Below, piece by piece: positions 8,996 to 17,345 of a stretch of DNA of 64,000 nt. Numbering within the stretch: position 1 is the stretch's first letter; each line of letters opens with the position of its first letter. The notes below the pieces were generated by a model that saw only the letters and a program-made list of their open reading frames with translations, was not told the origin of the DNA and searched no databases. The DNA is from Bacteroidales bacterium (GTDB taxonomy: Bacteria; Bacteroidota; Bacteroidia; Bacteroidales; WCHB1-69): contig JAFXTE010000020.1 of assembly GCA_017525245.1 (NCBI GenBank), positions 17,723-81,722 on the forward strand, written 5' to 3'. Position numbers and translations under genes: made by a program.

Positions 8996-9937
8996 ATGGA
9001 GCAAAAAAACAAAGTTAAAGAGCAGATTATCGCATACTTGATGTTAATTGTCGGCAGCTTTCTTTTTGCAGTCGGCGATGTGATGTTTGTCAACCCTTAT
9101 CTGTTGGCGCCTGGCGGCACATACGGTCTCTCCAACGTGTTGAACACCGTATGGCCGTGGAAAATCAGTTACTACGCCATCTGCATGGACATCCCGCTGC
9201 TTCTCATCGGCACCTGGATTCTCGGACCCAAATTCGGTTTCAAGACTGTGCTCTCCACCATCCTGATTTTCGCATTCACTTGGGTGATAGAAACTTTCTG
9301 GGGCTATAACCCCGTCATCCACGAAGGTATCGTGGAGGCCGCCAGTACACCTAATATGGTACAGATTCCGCACAGCGAGCTGTTTTTCATGCCCGACTAC
9401 TTTCTGAACACCGTCGTGGCCGGCATCATCTATGGCATCGCTATCGGTCTGATTTTCAAGTCGGGAGCCACTTCCGGCGGCAGCGACATCATCTCCATGA
9501 TCATCCACAAATACACCAAAATTTCCCTCGGTACGCTTGTGATGATTGTGGATTCCGTCATCACCCTCACCACTTTGATCGCCTTCAAGCAGATTCGTCT
9601 GCCCATCTATTCCATCATCCTGATTTACATCGAAGGTAAGATTATCGACCTCATCGTGGAGGGCATGAAGACCTACAAAACTGTCTATATTGTCACCGAC
9701 AACGTGGAGGCCATGCGGAACTACATCCTCAACGACCTCAAGCGCGGCGGCACGCTATTCCTCGGACAAGGCCTTTACGCCGGCACCGAGCGCAACATGA
9801 TATACGTTTCCCTGGAACGCGCCGACCTCGTCAAGCTGAAAAACAACCTTCACCACATCGACCCGACCGCTTTCGTGAACATCATCGACAGCGCGGAAAT
9901 TATGGGTCAAGGCTTCAAGGCTTTGCCAACGGAGTAG
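8996..9937 (+). CDS. YitT family membrane protein (first of two copies)
   Basis: 313 residues from ATG 8996 (MEQKNKVKEQ). An ATG at 8963 in frame overlaps the promoter and is rejected. Five to six hydrophobic segments (YitT membrane part, about residues 15-215) include SGATSGGSDIISMIIHKY. The C-terminal DUF2179 domain holds YIVTDNVEAMRNYILNDLKRGGT and GTERNMIYVSLERADLVKLK. The function of the family is not established; a transport role is often assumed. The stop TAG lies inside the palindromic element that begins at 9934, so the last residues may have been reshaped by that insertion. A paralogue is at 28373-29335. Confidence 0.88.
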   Translation: MEQKNKVKEQIIAYLMLIVGSFLFAVGDVMFVNPYLLAPGGTYGLSNVLNTVWPWKISYYAICMDIPLLLIGTWILGPKFGFKTVLSTILIFAFTWVIETFWGYNPVIHEGIVEAASTPNMVQIPHSELFFMPDYFLNTVVAGIIYGIAIGLIFKSGATSGGSDIISMIIHKYTKISLGTLVMIVDSVITLTTLIAFKQIRLPIYSIILIYIEGKIIDLIVEGMKTYKTVYIVTDNVEAMRNYILNDLKRGGTLFLGQGLYAGTERNMIYVSLERADLVKLKNNLHHIDPTAFVNIIDSAEIMGQGFKALPTE

Positions 9938-9961
9938 AGACGTTTCGGGAAACGTCTCTAC
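9934..9961. repeat. Palindromic element, copy 3 (supplies the YitT stop codon)
   Basis: Starts GTAGAGACGTTTC and ends GAAACGTCTCTAC. The TAG at 9935-9937, inside the left arm, is the stop codon of the YitT gene. Confidence 0.85.
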
Positions 9962-10004
9962 AGAAAGGAAAATATCATTTGGCCGCGTTTATTCGAAATT
10001 TATG

Positions 10005-10012
10005 TATCTTTG
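10005..10012 (+). promoter_or_regulatory. -7 box for pyrE
   Basis: TATCTTTG, 36 bases before the pyrE ATG. A TTTG at 9978-9981 is 23 bases upstream, longer than the usual spacing. Confidence 0.55.
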
Positions 10013-10048
10013 CGTTTCGTTTTTAGTCAAAATTAAGCCTATCATATT

Positions 10049-10624
10049 ATGAATGAAGAAAAAACAAATTTAGTTATAGAGGAACTGAAGCAGTCCGAAG
10101 CACTTTTAGAAGGCCACTTTTTGTTATCATCGGGTCGTCATAGCGACCGTTACTGTCAGTGTGCCAAGTTGTTGCAATATCCCGACAGAGCCGAGCGGGT
10201 CATCGCAAAAATCACGGAGCAGGTGAAGGATTTGCACGTGGATATGGTGGTGGGTCCGGCCATGGGCGGAATCATTGTGGCTTACGAACTGGGCCGCCAG
10301 TTAGGCGTTCCGGCCATCTTCACCGAGCGTGTCGATAACGTGATGTGCCTGCGCCGCGGTTTTGAGGTGAAACCCGGCATGAAACTGCTCATTTCAGAAG
10401 ATGTTGTCACCACAGGCAAATCCTCCCTCGAAACCATCGAGGTTTTGAAAGCTTTCGGTGCGGAAGTCATCGGCGTGTGCTGCATCGCCGACCGTAGTGA
10501 CGGTTCCTTCCCCTACCCCATCTACAGCGCTACCAAACTCAACATCCAGAACTGGGCCGTTGAGGATTGCCCGCTCTGCAAACAAGGTTTGCCGTTCGTG
10601 AAACCCGGCAGCCGGAAGATGTAA
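10049..10624 (+). CDS. pyrE: Orotate phosphoribosyltransferase
   Basis: 191 residues. It transfers orotate onto PRPP to give orotidine 5'-phosphate in pyrimidine synthesis in the cytosol. The PRPP-binding loop [12 protein letters not shown] is at residues 115-126. [19 protein letters not shown] near the N-terminus and [20 protein letters not shown] at about 67-86 match the longer-form PyrE family. The C-terminus [17 protein letters not shown] is typical. It stands alone behind its own promoter, with no other pyr gene nearby. The stop codon is directly followed by a GGTTATTGG-type repeat that also occurs after the 17346 gene. Confidence 0.92.
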   Translation: MNEEKTNLVIEELKQSEALLEGHFLLSSGRHSDRYCQCAKLLQYPDRAERVIAKITEQVKDLHVDMVVGPAMGGIIVAYELGRQLGVPAIFTERVDNVMCLRRGFEVKPGMKLLISEDVVTTGKSSLETIEVLKAFGAEVIGVCCIADRSDGSFPYPIYSATKLNIQNWAVEDCPLCKQGLPFVKPGSRKM

Positions 10625-10659
10625 TGGTTATGGGTTATTGGTTATTGGTTATTGAAGCT
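10623..10659 (+). repeat. GGTTATTGG-type intergenic repeat, copy A
   Basis: 37 bases starting AATGGTTATGGG and containing GGTTATTGG three times with small changes. An identical 37-base copy is at 18723-18759. It begins inside or next to the pyrE stop codon. Up to 10735 the reverse-type repeat GCCAATAGC follows, leaving no room for a gene before atpH. Confidence 0.8.
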
Positions 10660-10742
10660 TTTTGTTTGTTGGTTATAGGGTTATAGGTTTGTAGGCTAAA
10701 CGCCAATAGCAAATAGCCAATAGCCAATAGCAAAAAAAATAG

Positions 10743-10750
10743 TATATTTG
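10743..10750 (+). promoter_or_regulatory. -7 box for atpH-atpA-atpG
   Basis: TATATTTG, 21 bases before the atpH ATG at 10772. It gives this part of the ATP synthase its own promoter, fitting its separation from atpB-E-F. Confidence 0.6.
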
Positions 10751-10771
10751 CCGCCGCTTTAAAATTCATCG

Positions 10772-11329
10772 ATGAAAAATCCGAAACTATCTGGCCGTTA
10801 TGCCAAAGCGCTTTTTGATTACGCCTCTGAAAAAGACAAAGTTGAAGAGGTGTGTGGAGATCTCCGACTCTTTGCGGATGTTTTGAAAGAAAACCGTGAA
10901 TTGCAATTGCTATTGCGGAATCCTGTCATTGAGCCTCATCAAAAACACAAGATTTTCGAAAGCATCTTCAACGGCACCCTTCAGGAAACTACTTATCAGT
11001 TTTTGGATGTCCTGCTGAAAAAGAAACGTGAACCAGCTTTGGACACCATCTGTGAAGAGTTTTTCAAATTGTATAACGCAGCCCATAATATCCGTCCTGT
11101 AACCATCACGACCGCTCAGCCCTTAGGCGATGAATTGAAGGAAAAAATCACGCAAATGCTGGTGGAACAAACCCATGCCACCATTAACTTGCAACAAATT
11201 GTGGATCCTGAAATCATCGGCGGTTTTATGATACAGATGGGCGACTACTATTTGGATTCCAGTATCTTATCCAAAATCAACAAGTTAAGACAAGAGTTTT
11301 CGCAAAACATGTTTCAAGTACAATTTTAA
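10772..11329 (+). CDS. atpH: ATP synthase F1 delta subunit
   Basis: 185 residues. It forms the peripheral stalk link between the F1 alpha/beta hexamer and subunit b. It starts MKNPKLSGRYAKALFDYASE, the usual family start, and has GGFMIQMGDYYLDSSILSKINKL near the C-terminus, the conserved OSCP/delta ending. It is first in an operon with atpA (12-base gap) and atpG (2-base gap). Unlike the usual Bacteroidota order B-E-F-H-A-G, atpF is not immediately upstream; it lies 33 kb away. Confidence 0.93.
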   Translation: MKNPKLSGRYAKALFDYASEKDKVEEVCGDLRLFADVLKENRELQLLLRNPVIEPHQKHKIFESIFNGTLQETTYQFLDVLLKKKREPALDTICEEFFKLYNAAHNIRPVTITTAQPLGDELKEKITQMLVEQTHATINLQQIVDPEIIGGFMIQMGDYYLDSSILSKINKLRQEFSQNMFQVQF

Positions 11330-11341
11330 ATAAGCATATTC

Positions 11342-12931
11342 ATGGCAGAAATAAAACCTTCAGAAGTTACTTCTATCCTACGTCAGCAATTAGAAAATTT
11401 CAACCAGAAATCCGAGATGGAAGAGGTTGGAACCGTGTTGCTCGTGGGCGACGGCATTGCCCGTGTCTATGGCCTGCACAACGTCTGCTCCGGTGAATTG
11501 GTGACGTTCAGTACCAAAAACGGCGACGAAATCACCGGCATCGCCCTCAATCTTGAGGAGGACAACGTGGGTGTCGTGCTGCTCGGCGACTCCAAATCGC
11601 TCAACGAGGGCGACATTTGCAAACGCACCGGCCGCATCGCCTCCATCAAAGTCGGTGAAGGCTTGTTGGGCCGTGTCATTAACACGTTAGGCGAGCCTAT
11701 CGATGGCAAGGGTGCGATCGAAGGGAAACTCTTCGAGATGCCCATTGAGCGCAAGGCTCCCGGCGTCATCTACCGCCAACCCGTGAAAGAACCGTTGCAG
11801 ACCGGTATCAAGGCCATCGATGCCATGATCCCAATCGGTCGCGGACAACGTGAGCTTATCATCGGCGACCGCCAAACGGGTAAAACGGCTATCGCCATCG
11901 ACACCATCATCAACCAGAAGTCTTTCTACGAACAAGGCAACCCCGTATATTGCATCTATGTGGCTGTGGGACAGAAAGGTTCCTCCGTGGCTGCGTTAGT
12001 GAAAACCCTTACGGAACGCGGTGCCATGCCCTACACCATCGTGGTGACCGCCACCGCGTCGGACGCCGCCGCCATGCAGTTCTACGCCCCGTTCGCGGGT
12101 GCCGCCATCGGCGAGTTTTTCCGTGACACCGGCCGCAGCGCCCTCATCATCTACGATGACCTTTCGAAACAGGCTGTCGCTTATCGTGAGGTTTCCTTGC
12201 TGCTCCGTCGCCCGCCCGGACGCGAGGCCTACCCTGGCGATGTCTTCTACCTCCACTCCAGACTGTTGGAACGTGCCGCCAAAATCATCGAATCCGATGA
12301 GATTGCCGCCAAGATGAACGACCTGCCCGAAACGCTGAAACCCATCGTGAAGGGCGGCGGTTCCCTAACGGCTCTGCCCATCATCGAAACCCAGGCCGGC
12401 GACGTGTCCGCCTATATCCCGACCAACGTGATTTCCATCACCGACGGCCAGATCTTCCTGGAGACATCCCTCTTCAACGCCGGTGTGCGTCCCGCCATCA
12501 ACGTTGGTATCTCCGTGTCGCGTGTGGGTGGTAACGCGCAGATCAAGTCCATGAAGAAAGTGGCCGGCACCCTGAAACTCGACCAGGCACAATACCGCGA
12601 GATGGAGTCGTTCGCAAAGTTCGGCTCCGATGTGGATGCCGCCACACAGTTCATCCTCGACAAAGGCGTGCGCAACGTGGAAATCTTGAAACAACCGCAA
12701 TACACGCCTTACAAGGTGGAAGAGCAGATTGCCATCATCTTCTGCGGTTCCCGCGGTCTGTTGCAGCATATCCCCGTCACCAGCATCCGCAATTTCGAGA
12801 CCGAATTTATCTCCTTCATGCACTCCAACCACCAAGATGTCCTTGACACATTAGCCAAAGGTGTCATCAATGACGAAATCATGCAGCAACTGACCGATGC
12901 CTGCGCTGAGGTGGCTAAAAAATACGAATAG
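11342..12931 (+). CDS. atpA: ATP synthase F1 alpha subunit
   Basis: 529 residues, slightly longer than many bacterial alpha subunits. The Walker A motif GDRQTGKT is at residues 175-182, and the hallmark block [20 protein letters not shown] follows. [17 protein letters not shown] contains the residues that reach the catalytic site of beta. Alpha carries the non-catalytic nucleotide sites of the F1 head. Start [20 protein letters not shown] is standard. It sits between atpH and atpG; atpD (beta) is absent from the window, so the hexamer depends on a third locus. Confidence 0.96.
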   Translation: MAEIKPSEVTSILRQQLENFNQKSEMEEVGTVLLVGDGIARVYGLHNVCSGELVTFSTKNGDEITGIALNLEEDNVGVVLLGDSKSLNEGDICKRTGRIASIKVGEGLLGRVINTLGEPIDGKGAIEGKLFEMPIERKAPGVIYRQPVKEPLQTGIKAIDAMIPIGRGQRELIIGDRQTGKTAIAIDTIINQKSFYEQGNPVYCIYVAVGQKGSSVAALVKTLTERGAMPYTIVVTATASDAAAMQFYAPFAGAAIGEFFRDTGRSALIIYDDLSKQAVAYREVSLLLRRPPGREAYPGDVFYLHSRLLERAAKIIESDEIAAKMNDLPETLKPIVKGGGSLTALPIIETQAGDVSAYIPTNVISITDGQIFLETSLFNAGVRPAINVGISVSRVGGNAQIKSMKKVAGTLKLDQAQYREMESFAKFGSDVDAATQFILDKGVRNVEILKQPQYTPYKVEEQIAIIFCGSRGLLQHIPVTSIRNFETEFISFMHSNHQDVLDTLAKGVINDEIMQQLTDACAEVAKKYE

Positions 12932-12933
12932 TT

Positions 12934-13812
12934 ATGGGCAACCTGAAGGAAATACGCACGCGCATCACCTCAATTGAATCGACGCAGAAGATCACCAGTT
13001 CCATGAAACTGGTGTCGGCTGCCAAGCTCCGCCGCGCCCAGACCGCCATCCAGCATCTCCGTCCTTACTCCCAGAAATTGAACGAGATACTGAACAATCT
13101 GGCCGGTTCCAATACGGGCACTGAGCCGTCTCCGCTTTTTGAGACGCGCGAACCCGAAAAAGTGGTCATCGTGGTCATCACTTCGAACAAAGGACTTTGT
13201 GGCGCGTTCAATTCGAATATTGTCAAGACTGTCAACCATCTGGTGACAGAAAAATATGCCGAACAGCAACGTGCCGGCAACGTGCAACTGATTTGTTTCG
13301 GCAAAAAAGGCAAAGAACAGCTCAGCAAACAGTTCCCTGTATCGTTTTACAACGAAAAGCTGTTGGACAACCCCGACTTCACCGAAATCTCCTCTCTGGC
13401 TGATGATTTAATGAAACGGTTTATCAATCACGAAGTGGACAAAGTTGACATTGTCTATAACCAGTTCCTGAACGCCGCGACACAACGGGTCACCATAGAG
13501 GACTACTTGCCCGTCAACCCAATCGAGGCCGATGAAGAAAAAAAGGTGAACAAAGACTATATTATCGAACCATCCGCTGACAAACTGCTGTCAGAACTGA
13601 TTCCCAAGATATTGCGTACACAGCTGTACAAAACATTGTCAGACTCCATCGCCTCAGAGCACGGTGCCCGCATGATTTCCATGACCAAGGCCACGGACAA
13701 TGCCACCGAAATTCTGCGAGACCTGCGTCTGAAGTACAACAACGCCCGCCAGTCATCCATCACGAACGAATTGATTGAGATTGTGAGCGGCGCCAACGCA
13801 TTGAACGGATAG
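12934..13812 (+). CDS. atpG: ATP synthase F1 gamma subunit
   Basis: 292 residues. The N-terminal MGNLKEIRTRITSIESTQKITSSMKLVSAAKLRRA forms the first rotor helix, and the C-terminal SEHGARMISMTKATDNATEI forms the second. The middle holds TSNKGLCGAFNSNI, typical of the family. Gamma is the central rotor of F1. ATG follows the atpA stop by 2 bases, so translation is likely coupled. The stop is immediately followed by TTGGCTGTTGGC-type repeats and then a terminator, so the operon ends here. Confidence 0.95.
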   Translation: MGNLKEIRTRITSIESTQKITSSMKLVSAAKLRRAQTAIQHLRPYSQKLNEILNNLAGSNTGTEPSPLFETREPEKVVIVVITSNKGLCGAFNSNIVKTVNHLVTEKYAEQQRAGNVQLICFGKKGKEQLSKQFPVSFYNEKLLDNPDFTEISSLADDLMKRFINHEVDKVDIVYNQFLNAATQRVTIEDYLPVNPIEADEEKKVNKDYIIEPSADKLLSELIPKILRTQLYKTLSDSIASEHGARMISMTKATDNATEILRDLRLKYNNARQSSITNELIEIVSGANALNG

Positions 13813-13866
13813 TTGGCTGTTGGCTATTAGCTATTGGCTTTTAGCTGTTGGCTATTAATGCAAAAA

Positions 13867-13898
13867 TTAAAAGGCGGCTCTTGCGAGTCGCCTTTTAA
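13867..13898. terminator. Bidirectional terminator between atpG and pruA
   Basis: Stem AAAAGGCG-G-CTC with loop TTGC and GAG-T-CGCCTTTT (13869-13896), with A and T tracts on either side so it works on both strands. It separates convergent genes. The 13813-13858 stretch before it is TTGGCTGTTGGC/GCTATTAGC repeat. Confidence 0.8.
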
Positions 13899-13921
13899 TA
13901 TGTTCATGTTGTTCCACAGGA

Positions 13922-15547
13922 TTATCCGAGGAAAGGATAGCCGTAGTCCGTGGCGGGAACGTAAGTTTCCTTGATGCAGCGGGAGCTGATCCAGCGGACG
14001 AGGTTGAGGATGCTGCCGGCTTTGTCGTTGGTGCCGGATGCACGGGCACCGCCGAAAGGTTGGCAACCCACCACCGCGCCTGTCGGCTTGTCGTTGATGT
14101 AGAAGTTGCCGGCACAATGGCGCAAAATGTTCTCGGCCTGCATGATAGCGTAACGGTCGCGAGCGATGATGGAGCCTGTGAGAGCGTACGGAGAAGTCTC
14201 GTCGCAAACGTGCAACATCTCTTCGTATTTGTCGTCCTCATAGACATACACCGTGATGACCGGTCCGAAGATTTCCTCGCGGATGGACTCGTAATCGGTG
14301 GTCTTGGCCAGGATGATGGTGGGCTCCACAAAATAACCGACAGATTTGTCATAGTTGCCGCCGAGCACGATTTCCGCATCCTTGGAGGCTTTTGCACGGT
14401 CGATGTAACCGGCGATATTGTCAAAGGACTTTTCATCGATGACAGCGTTGATGAAGTTGGAGAAGTCACGGACATCGCCCATCTTCACCGTCTTCATCAT
14501 ATCTTTAATATGTTTCAGCGTTTCATCCCAAATGGATTTAGGCACATATGCGCGGGAAGCGGCAGAGCATTTCTGACCTTGATACTCGAAAGCGCCACGA
14601 AGGATGGCCACAGCCAGTTCGCGTGCGGGAGCGGTCTTGTGTGCGAAGATGAAATCCTTGCCACCCGTCTCACCCACAATCTTCGGGTAAGTGTTGTAGA
14701 TGTCAATGTTCTCACCGATGAGTTTCCAGAAACTCTTGAAAGTGCCGGTGCTACCGGTGAAGTGGATACCCGCCAGATGCGGTGACTTGAAGGCCACGTC
14801 GCTGATGACGGAGCCGCTGCCGGGCAGGAAGTTGATGACACCGTCAGGAAGACCAGCCTCCTGGAGGAGTTTCATCAGGTAGTAGTTGGAGAGGATAGCC
14901 GTGGTAGAAGGTTTCCAGATGGTGACATTACCCATCAATGCGGGTGCCACGTTGAGGTTCAACGCAATAGAGGTGAAGTTGAACGGAGTGATGGCATACA
15001 CGAAACCCTCCATGCCGCGATACTCGTTGCGGTTGAGCGTGGCGTGGTCGGAGATGGGTTGTTGGCTGTACAGCTGGGAAGCGAAATAGGTGTTGAAGCG
15101 CAGGAAGTCGATGGCTTCGCACGGGCAGTCGATTTCAGCCTGCATCGGGCTTTTTCCCTGGCCCAACATACAAGAAGCGTTCAGAATATAGCGGTACTTG
15201 GTTGCGAGAAGTTCGGCAGCCTTCATCATGATGGAAGCGCGTTGGATCCACGGGGTCTCTTCCCAATCTTTCTTAGCGGCCATAGCTGCATCAATAGCCA
15301 TCTGCACCTCTTTTTTGCCCACTTTGTGGTATTTGGCCAGCACGTGACTGTGCTCGGTAGGCATCACCACCTGACCCATGTCACCGGTTCTGACCTCTTT
15401 TCCGCCGATAATCAGCGGAATCTCAATCTCTTGGTTATATTGTCTTTCTAATTCTTTTTGCAATAATGCTCTTTCCGGAGTACCGGGTGCATAAGAGAAA
15501 ACCGGTTCGTTCTGCGGTTCTCTGAAAACATAATTGGCGTTGTTCAT
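13922..15547 (-). CDS. pruA: 1-pyrroline-5-carboxylate dehydrogenase
   Basis: 541 residues. An aldehyde dehydrogenase that oxidises pyrroline-5-carboxylate (glutamate semialdehyde) to glutamate with NAD+, the second step of proline breakdown. The catalytic glutamate is in VGETGGKDF (E293) and the nucleophile in YQGQKCSAASRAY (C327); PFNFTSIALNL and FTGSTGTFKSFW form the coenzyme pocket. Length and motifs match the single-domain form found in Bacteroidota, not the PutA fusion. No proline dehydrogenase gene is nearby. A TATTTTTG box lies upstream at 15597-15604. Confidence 0.93.
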   Translation of the reverse strand: MNNANYVFREPQNEPVFSYAPGTPERALLQKELERQYNQEIEIPLIIGGKEVRTGDMGQVVMPTEHSHVLAKYHKVGKKEVQMAIDAAMAAKKDWEETPWIQRASIMMKAAELLATKYRYILNASCMLGQGKSPMQAEIDCPCEAIDFLRFNTYFASQLYSQQPISDHATLNRNEYRGMEGFVYAITPFNFTSIALNLNVAPALMGNVTIWKPSTTAILSNYYLMKLLQEAGLPDGVINFLPGSGSVISDVAFKSPHLAGIHFTGSTGTFKSFWKLIGENIDIYNTYPKIVGETGGKDFIFAHKTAPARELAVAILRGAFEYQGQKCSAASRAYVPKSIWDETLKHIKDMMKTVKMGDVRDFSNFINAVIDEKSFDNIAGYIDRAKASKDAEIVLGGNYDKSVGYFVEPTIILAKTTDYESIREEIFGPVITVYVYEDDKYEEMLHVCDETSPYALTGSIIARDRYAIMQAENILRHCAGNFYINDKPTGAVVGCQPFGGARASGTNDKAGSILNLVRWISSRCIKETYVPATDYGYPFLG

Positions 15548-15596
15548 AATGATTTTTTGTTCTTAAAAAATTAATGTTAGAATGTAAAAAACGGTG

Positions 15597-15604
15597 CAAA
15601 AATA
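15597..15604 (-). promoter_or_regulatory. -7 box for pruA
   Basis: The minus strand reads TATTTTTG 50 bases before the ATG; ATTG 18 bases upstream may serve as a weak -33 element. Confidence 0.55.
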
Positions 15605-15637
15605 CAAAAAAAATGTTCAGTTCAATTTGCGGTCGGC

Positions 15638-15662
15638 AGAGACGCAAAATTTTGCGTCTCTA
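15638..15662. repeat. Palindromic element, copy 4 (short form, supplies a stop codon)
   Basis: AGAGACGCAAAA followed by TTTTGCGTCTCT, a perfect 24-base palindrome at 15638-15661. On the minus strand the TAG at 15662-15660 that leads into it is the stop codon of the 15660-16172 gene. Confidence 0.8.
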
Positions 15663-16172
15663 ATAAGCCCACTTTTGCATATCGGCCTTCAAAATCTGGA
15701 TAGCCAACTCCACCACAGGTTTTTGGGAGGTGACGGCCAAAACGGTCTCCGCGAACTCCCGGCTTTCGGCATTCTTGTCCATGTCGGCGGCCACAGTATT
15801 GATGATGGCCTCGATGTCGCCTTTGGCATCGCAAATTTTCTCCCACACCTTGTCGGAGATGTAAATCTGTTGCGAAAGGTTATGCTCGAACTCACTGCGG
15901 ATGGCGGTGAGCAACAGATTCTGCTCCTGCGCCACCGTCAATCCGGCTGTATGGATGCGCATGATCAGCTGGTTGGGGTCAATGCGCTCCAAAAAAAGTG
16001 CCATACGCTCGTAGGCCTGCAGACGCAGCGGCAGCACCACCGACTGGTTCTTCTTGCTGTTCTCCAACGCGGCAATCTTCGCCTTGGATTCCATTATCAT
16101 TTTGGTGACATAGACCGCGCCCGCGACCATCACCACAATTCCTGCCAAAATGCAAATTCCTAATATATTCAT
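15660..16172 (-). CDS. Conserved hypothetical protein with one N-terminal membrane helix
   Basis: 170 residues. One hydrophobic segment at about residues 3-23 (ILGICILAGIVVMVAGAVYV) is followed by a charged helix (MESKAKIAALENSKKNQ) and a soluble helical domain containing LPLRLQAYERMALFLERIDP, a block I associate with Bacteroidota-specific conserved proteins. It is probably anchored in the inner membrane with the domain in the cytoplasm. No catalytic motif is visible and the function is unknown. The stop codon falls in a palindromic element. About 260 bases upstream (16173-16433) contain AAGTC-type repeats and the promoter of the next, divergent operon. Confidence 0.7.
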   Translation of the reverse strand: MNILGICILAGIVVMVAGAVYVTKMIMESKAKIAALENSKKNQSVVLPLRLQAYERMALFLERIDPNQLIMRIHTAGLTVAQEQNLLLTAIRSEFEHNLSQQIYISDKVWEKICDAKGDIEAIINTVAADMDKNAESREFAETVLAVTSQKPVVELAIQILKADMQKWAY

Positions 16173-16384
16173 TATTTAAGGTTTTAGACGTTGGACGTAA
16201 GACGTAAGACTTTGGGGTTTTACGTTAGTTTCAAGTCTTTAGTCATATTGTCCTTCGTTGTTCATTCTTTATGTTTCAAGTTGTAAATCTCAAGTCCTAA
16301 GTCACAAATCTCAAGTCTCAAAAGCGCGGCAAAAGTACATAAAAATCACAAAACATTAGGTTAACGTGTCATTTAAAAAAAAAG

Positions 16385-16392
16385 TATCTTTG
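16385..16392 (+). promoter_or_regulatory. -7 box for the DRTGG/ATPase/hydrogenase-like operon
   Basis: TATCTTTG, 41 bases before the ATG at 16434. The 16190-16320 stretch upstream is made of loosely repeated CAAGTC/AAGAC words with no visible gene. Confidence 0.6.
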
Positions 16393-16433
16393 CAGATTAT
16401 TTTTCAAAAACATTTATAGAAAAGAATTTAGAA

Positions 16434-16781
16434 ATGACACTCGAAGAAATTAAAACGCTGGTTAATGGCGAGGTTATTTGTGGCGATGATTATTTGGATC
16501 ATCAGATTGAAAGTGTGTTCGCCTCTGATTTGATGAGCGATGTACTCACCCTGAAAGACATCAACAATCTTCTGTTACTCACTGGTTTAAGCAACCTGCA
16601 GTCCATTCGGACATGCGAGATGTCGGACATCAGCTATCTGCTGATTGTGCGTGGCAAAGAGGTGACGGAAGAGATGAAGGAGCTGGCAGAAGACAACGAC
16701 ATGGTGGTTATCCGCACGGGATTTTCCATGTACAAGACCGCCGGCATCTTATACAACGCTGGCTTACCAGCAGTATATTAA
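16434..16781 (+). CDS. DRTGG-domain protein
   Basis: 115 residues covering one DRTGG-like domain (LVNGEVICGDDYLDHQIESVFASDLMSD), related to the N-terminal domain of HPr kinase and to domains in phosphotransacetylases. No kinase part is present. It is the first gene of a run with a small GHKL ATPase and an [FeFe]-hydrogenase-like Fe-S protein. This three-gene association is known from Bacteroidota and Clostridia and points to a redox- or metabolite-sensing unit. The specific ligand is unknown. Confidence 0.8.
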   Translation: MTLEEIKTLVNGEVICGDDYLDHQIESVFASDLMSDVLTLKDINNLLLLTGLSNLQSIRTCEMSDISYLLIVRGKEVTEEMKELAEDNDMVVIRTGFSMYKTAGILYNAGLPAVY

Positions 16782-16807
16782 CCCATTATGAACCAAAATC
16801 TTACATT

Positions 16808-17221
16808 ATGAATTTCGAATATCATGTTGAAGGCGGAGATTTCACCAACGCGGGTTCCACATCCAGTCAGGTGAAACGGATGCTCAAGAAAATCGGGGTG
16901 AGCCCCGAAATCGTCAAGAAGACTGTCGTGGCGTTGTATGAAGCGGAAGTCAACATTGTGGCGCACGCTTATCGTGGCGACATTTTCGTGGATTTGGAGG
17001 AAGACCACGTGAAAATCGTCCTTGCCGACGAAGGCCCTGGCATTCCGGACATTGACAAGGCCATGCAGAAGGGCTACTCCACCGCCTCCCAGAAAGTCAG
17101 GGAAATGGGCTTCGGCGCCGGCATGGGCCTCCCCAACATCAAAAACAACTCCGACTCCCTTAACATCACCTCCGAAGTCGGCAAAGGAACCACCATCGAG
17201 TTCATCAACTATTTCCAGTAG
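16808..17221 (+). CDS. Anti-sigma-factor-like GHKL ATPase
   Basis: 137 residues from ATG 16808 (MNFEYHVEGGDF); a longer open frame upstream is only overlap with the DRTGG gene. The three ATP-binding boxes are clear: N box YEAEVNIVAHAYRG, G1 DEGPGIPD and G2 GFGAGMGLPNIKNNSD, as in anti-sigma factors of the SpoIIAB/RsbW group. It may phosphorylate a partner or bind a regulator. Its gene sits between the DRTGG and hydrogenase-like genes, so the partner is probably one of those products. The stop TAG is inside the palindromic repeat at 17218. Confidence 0.85.
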   Translation: MNFEYHVEGGDFTNAGSTSSQVKRMLKKIGVSPEIVKKTVVALYEAEVNIVAHAYRGDIFVDLEEDHVKIVLADEGPGIPDIDKAMQKGYSTASQKVREMGFGAGMGLPNIKNNSDSLNITSEVGKGTTIEFINYFQ

Positions 17222-17281
17222 AGACGCAAAAATGTTTGCGATATTTCGCAAATCAATGGACGCGAAAATTCGCGTCCCTAC
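17218..17281. repeat. Composite palindromic element, copy 5 (supplies a stop codon)
   Basis: Outer arms GTAGAGACGC (17218-17227) and GCGTCCCTAC (17272-17281) enclose two smaller hairpins, TTTGCGA...TCGCAAA and GGACGCGAA...TTCGCGTCC. The TAG at 17219-17221 ends the ATPase gene. Directly after it (17284-17335) come ATAACCTATAACC-type tandem repeats, so the operon is interrupted by 124 bases of repeat. Confidence 0.75.
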
Positions 17282-17345
17282 TTCTATAACCTATAACCTA
17301 TAACCTTCTATAACCTATAACCCATAACCCATAACCTTTAAAACT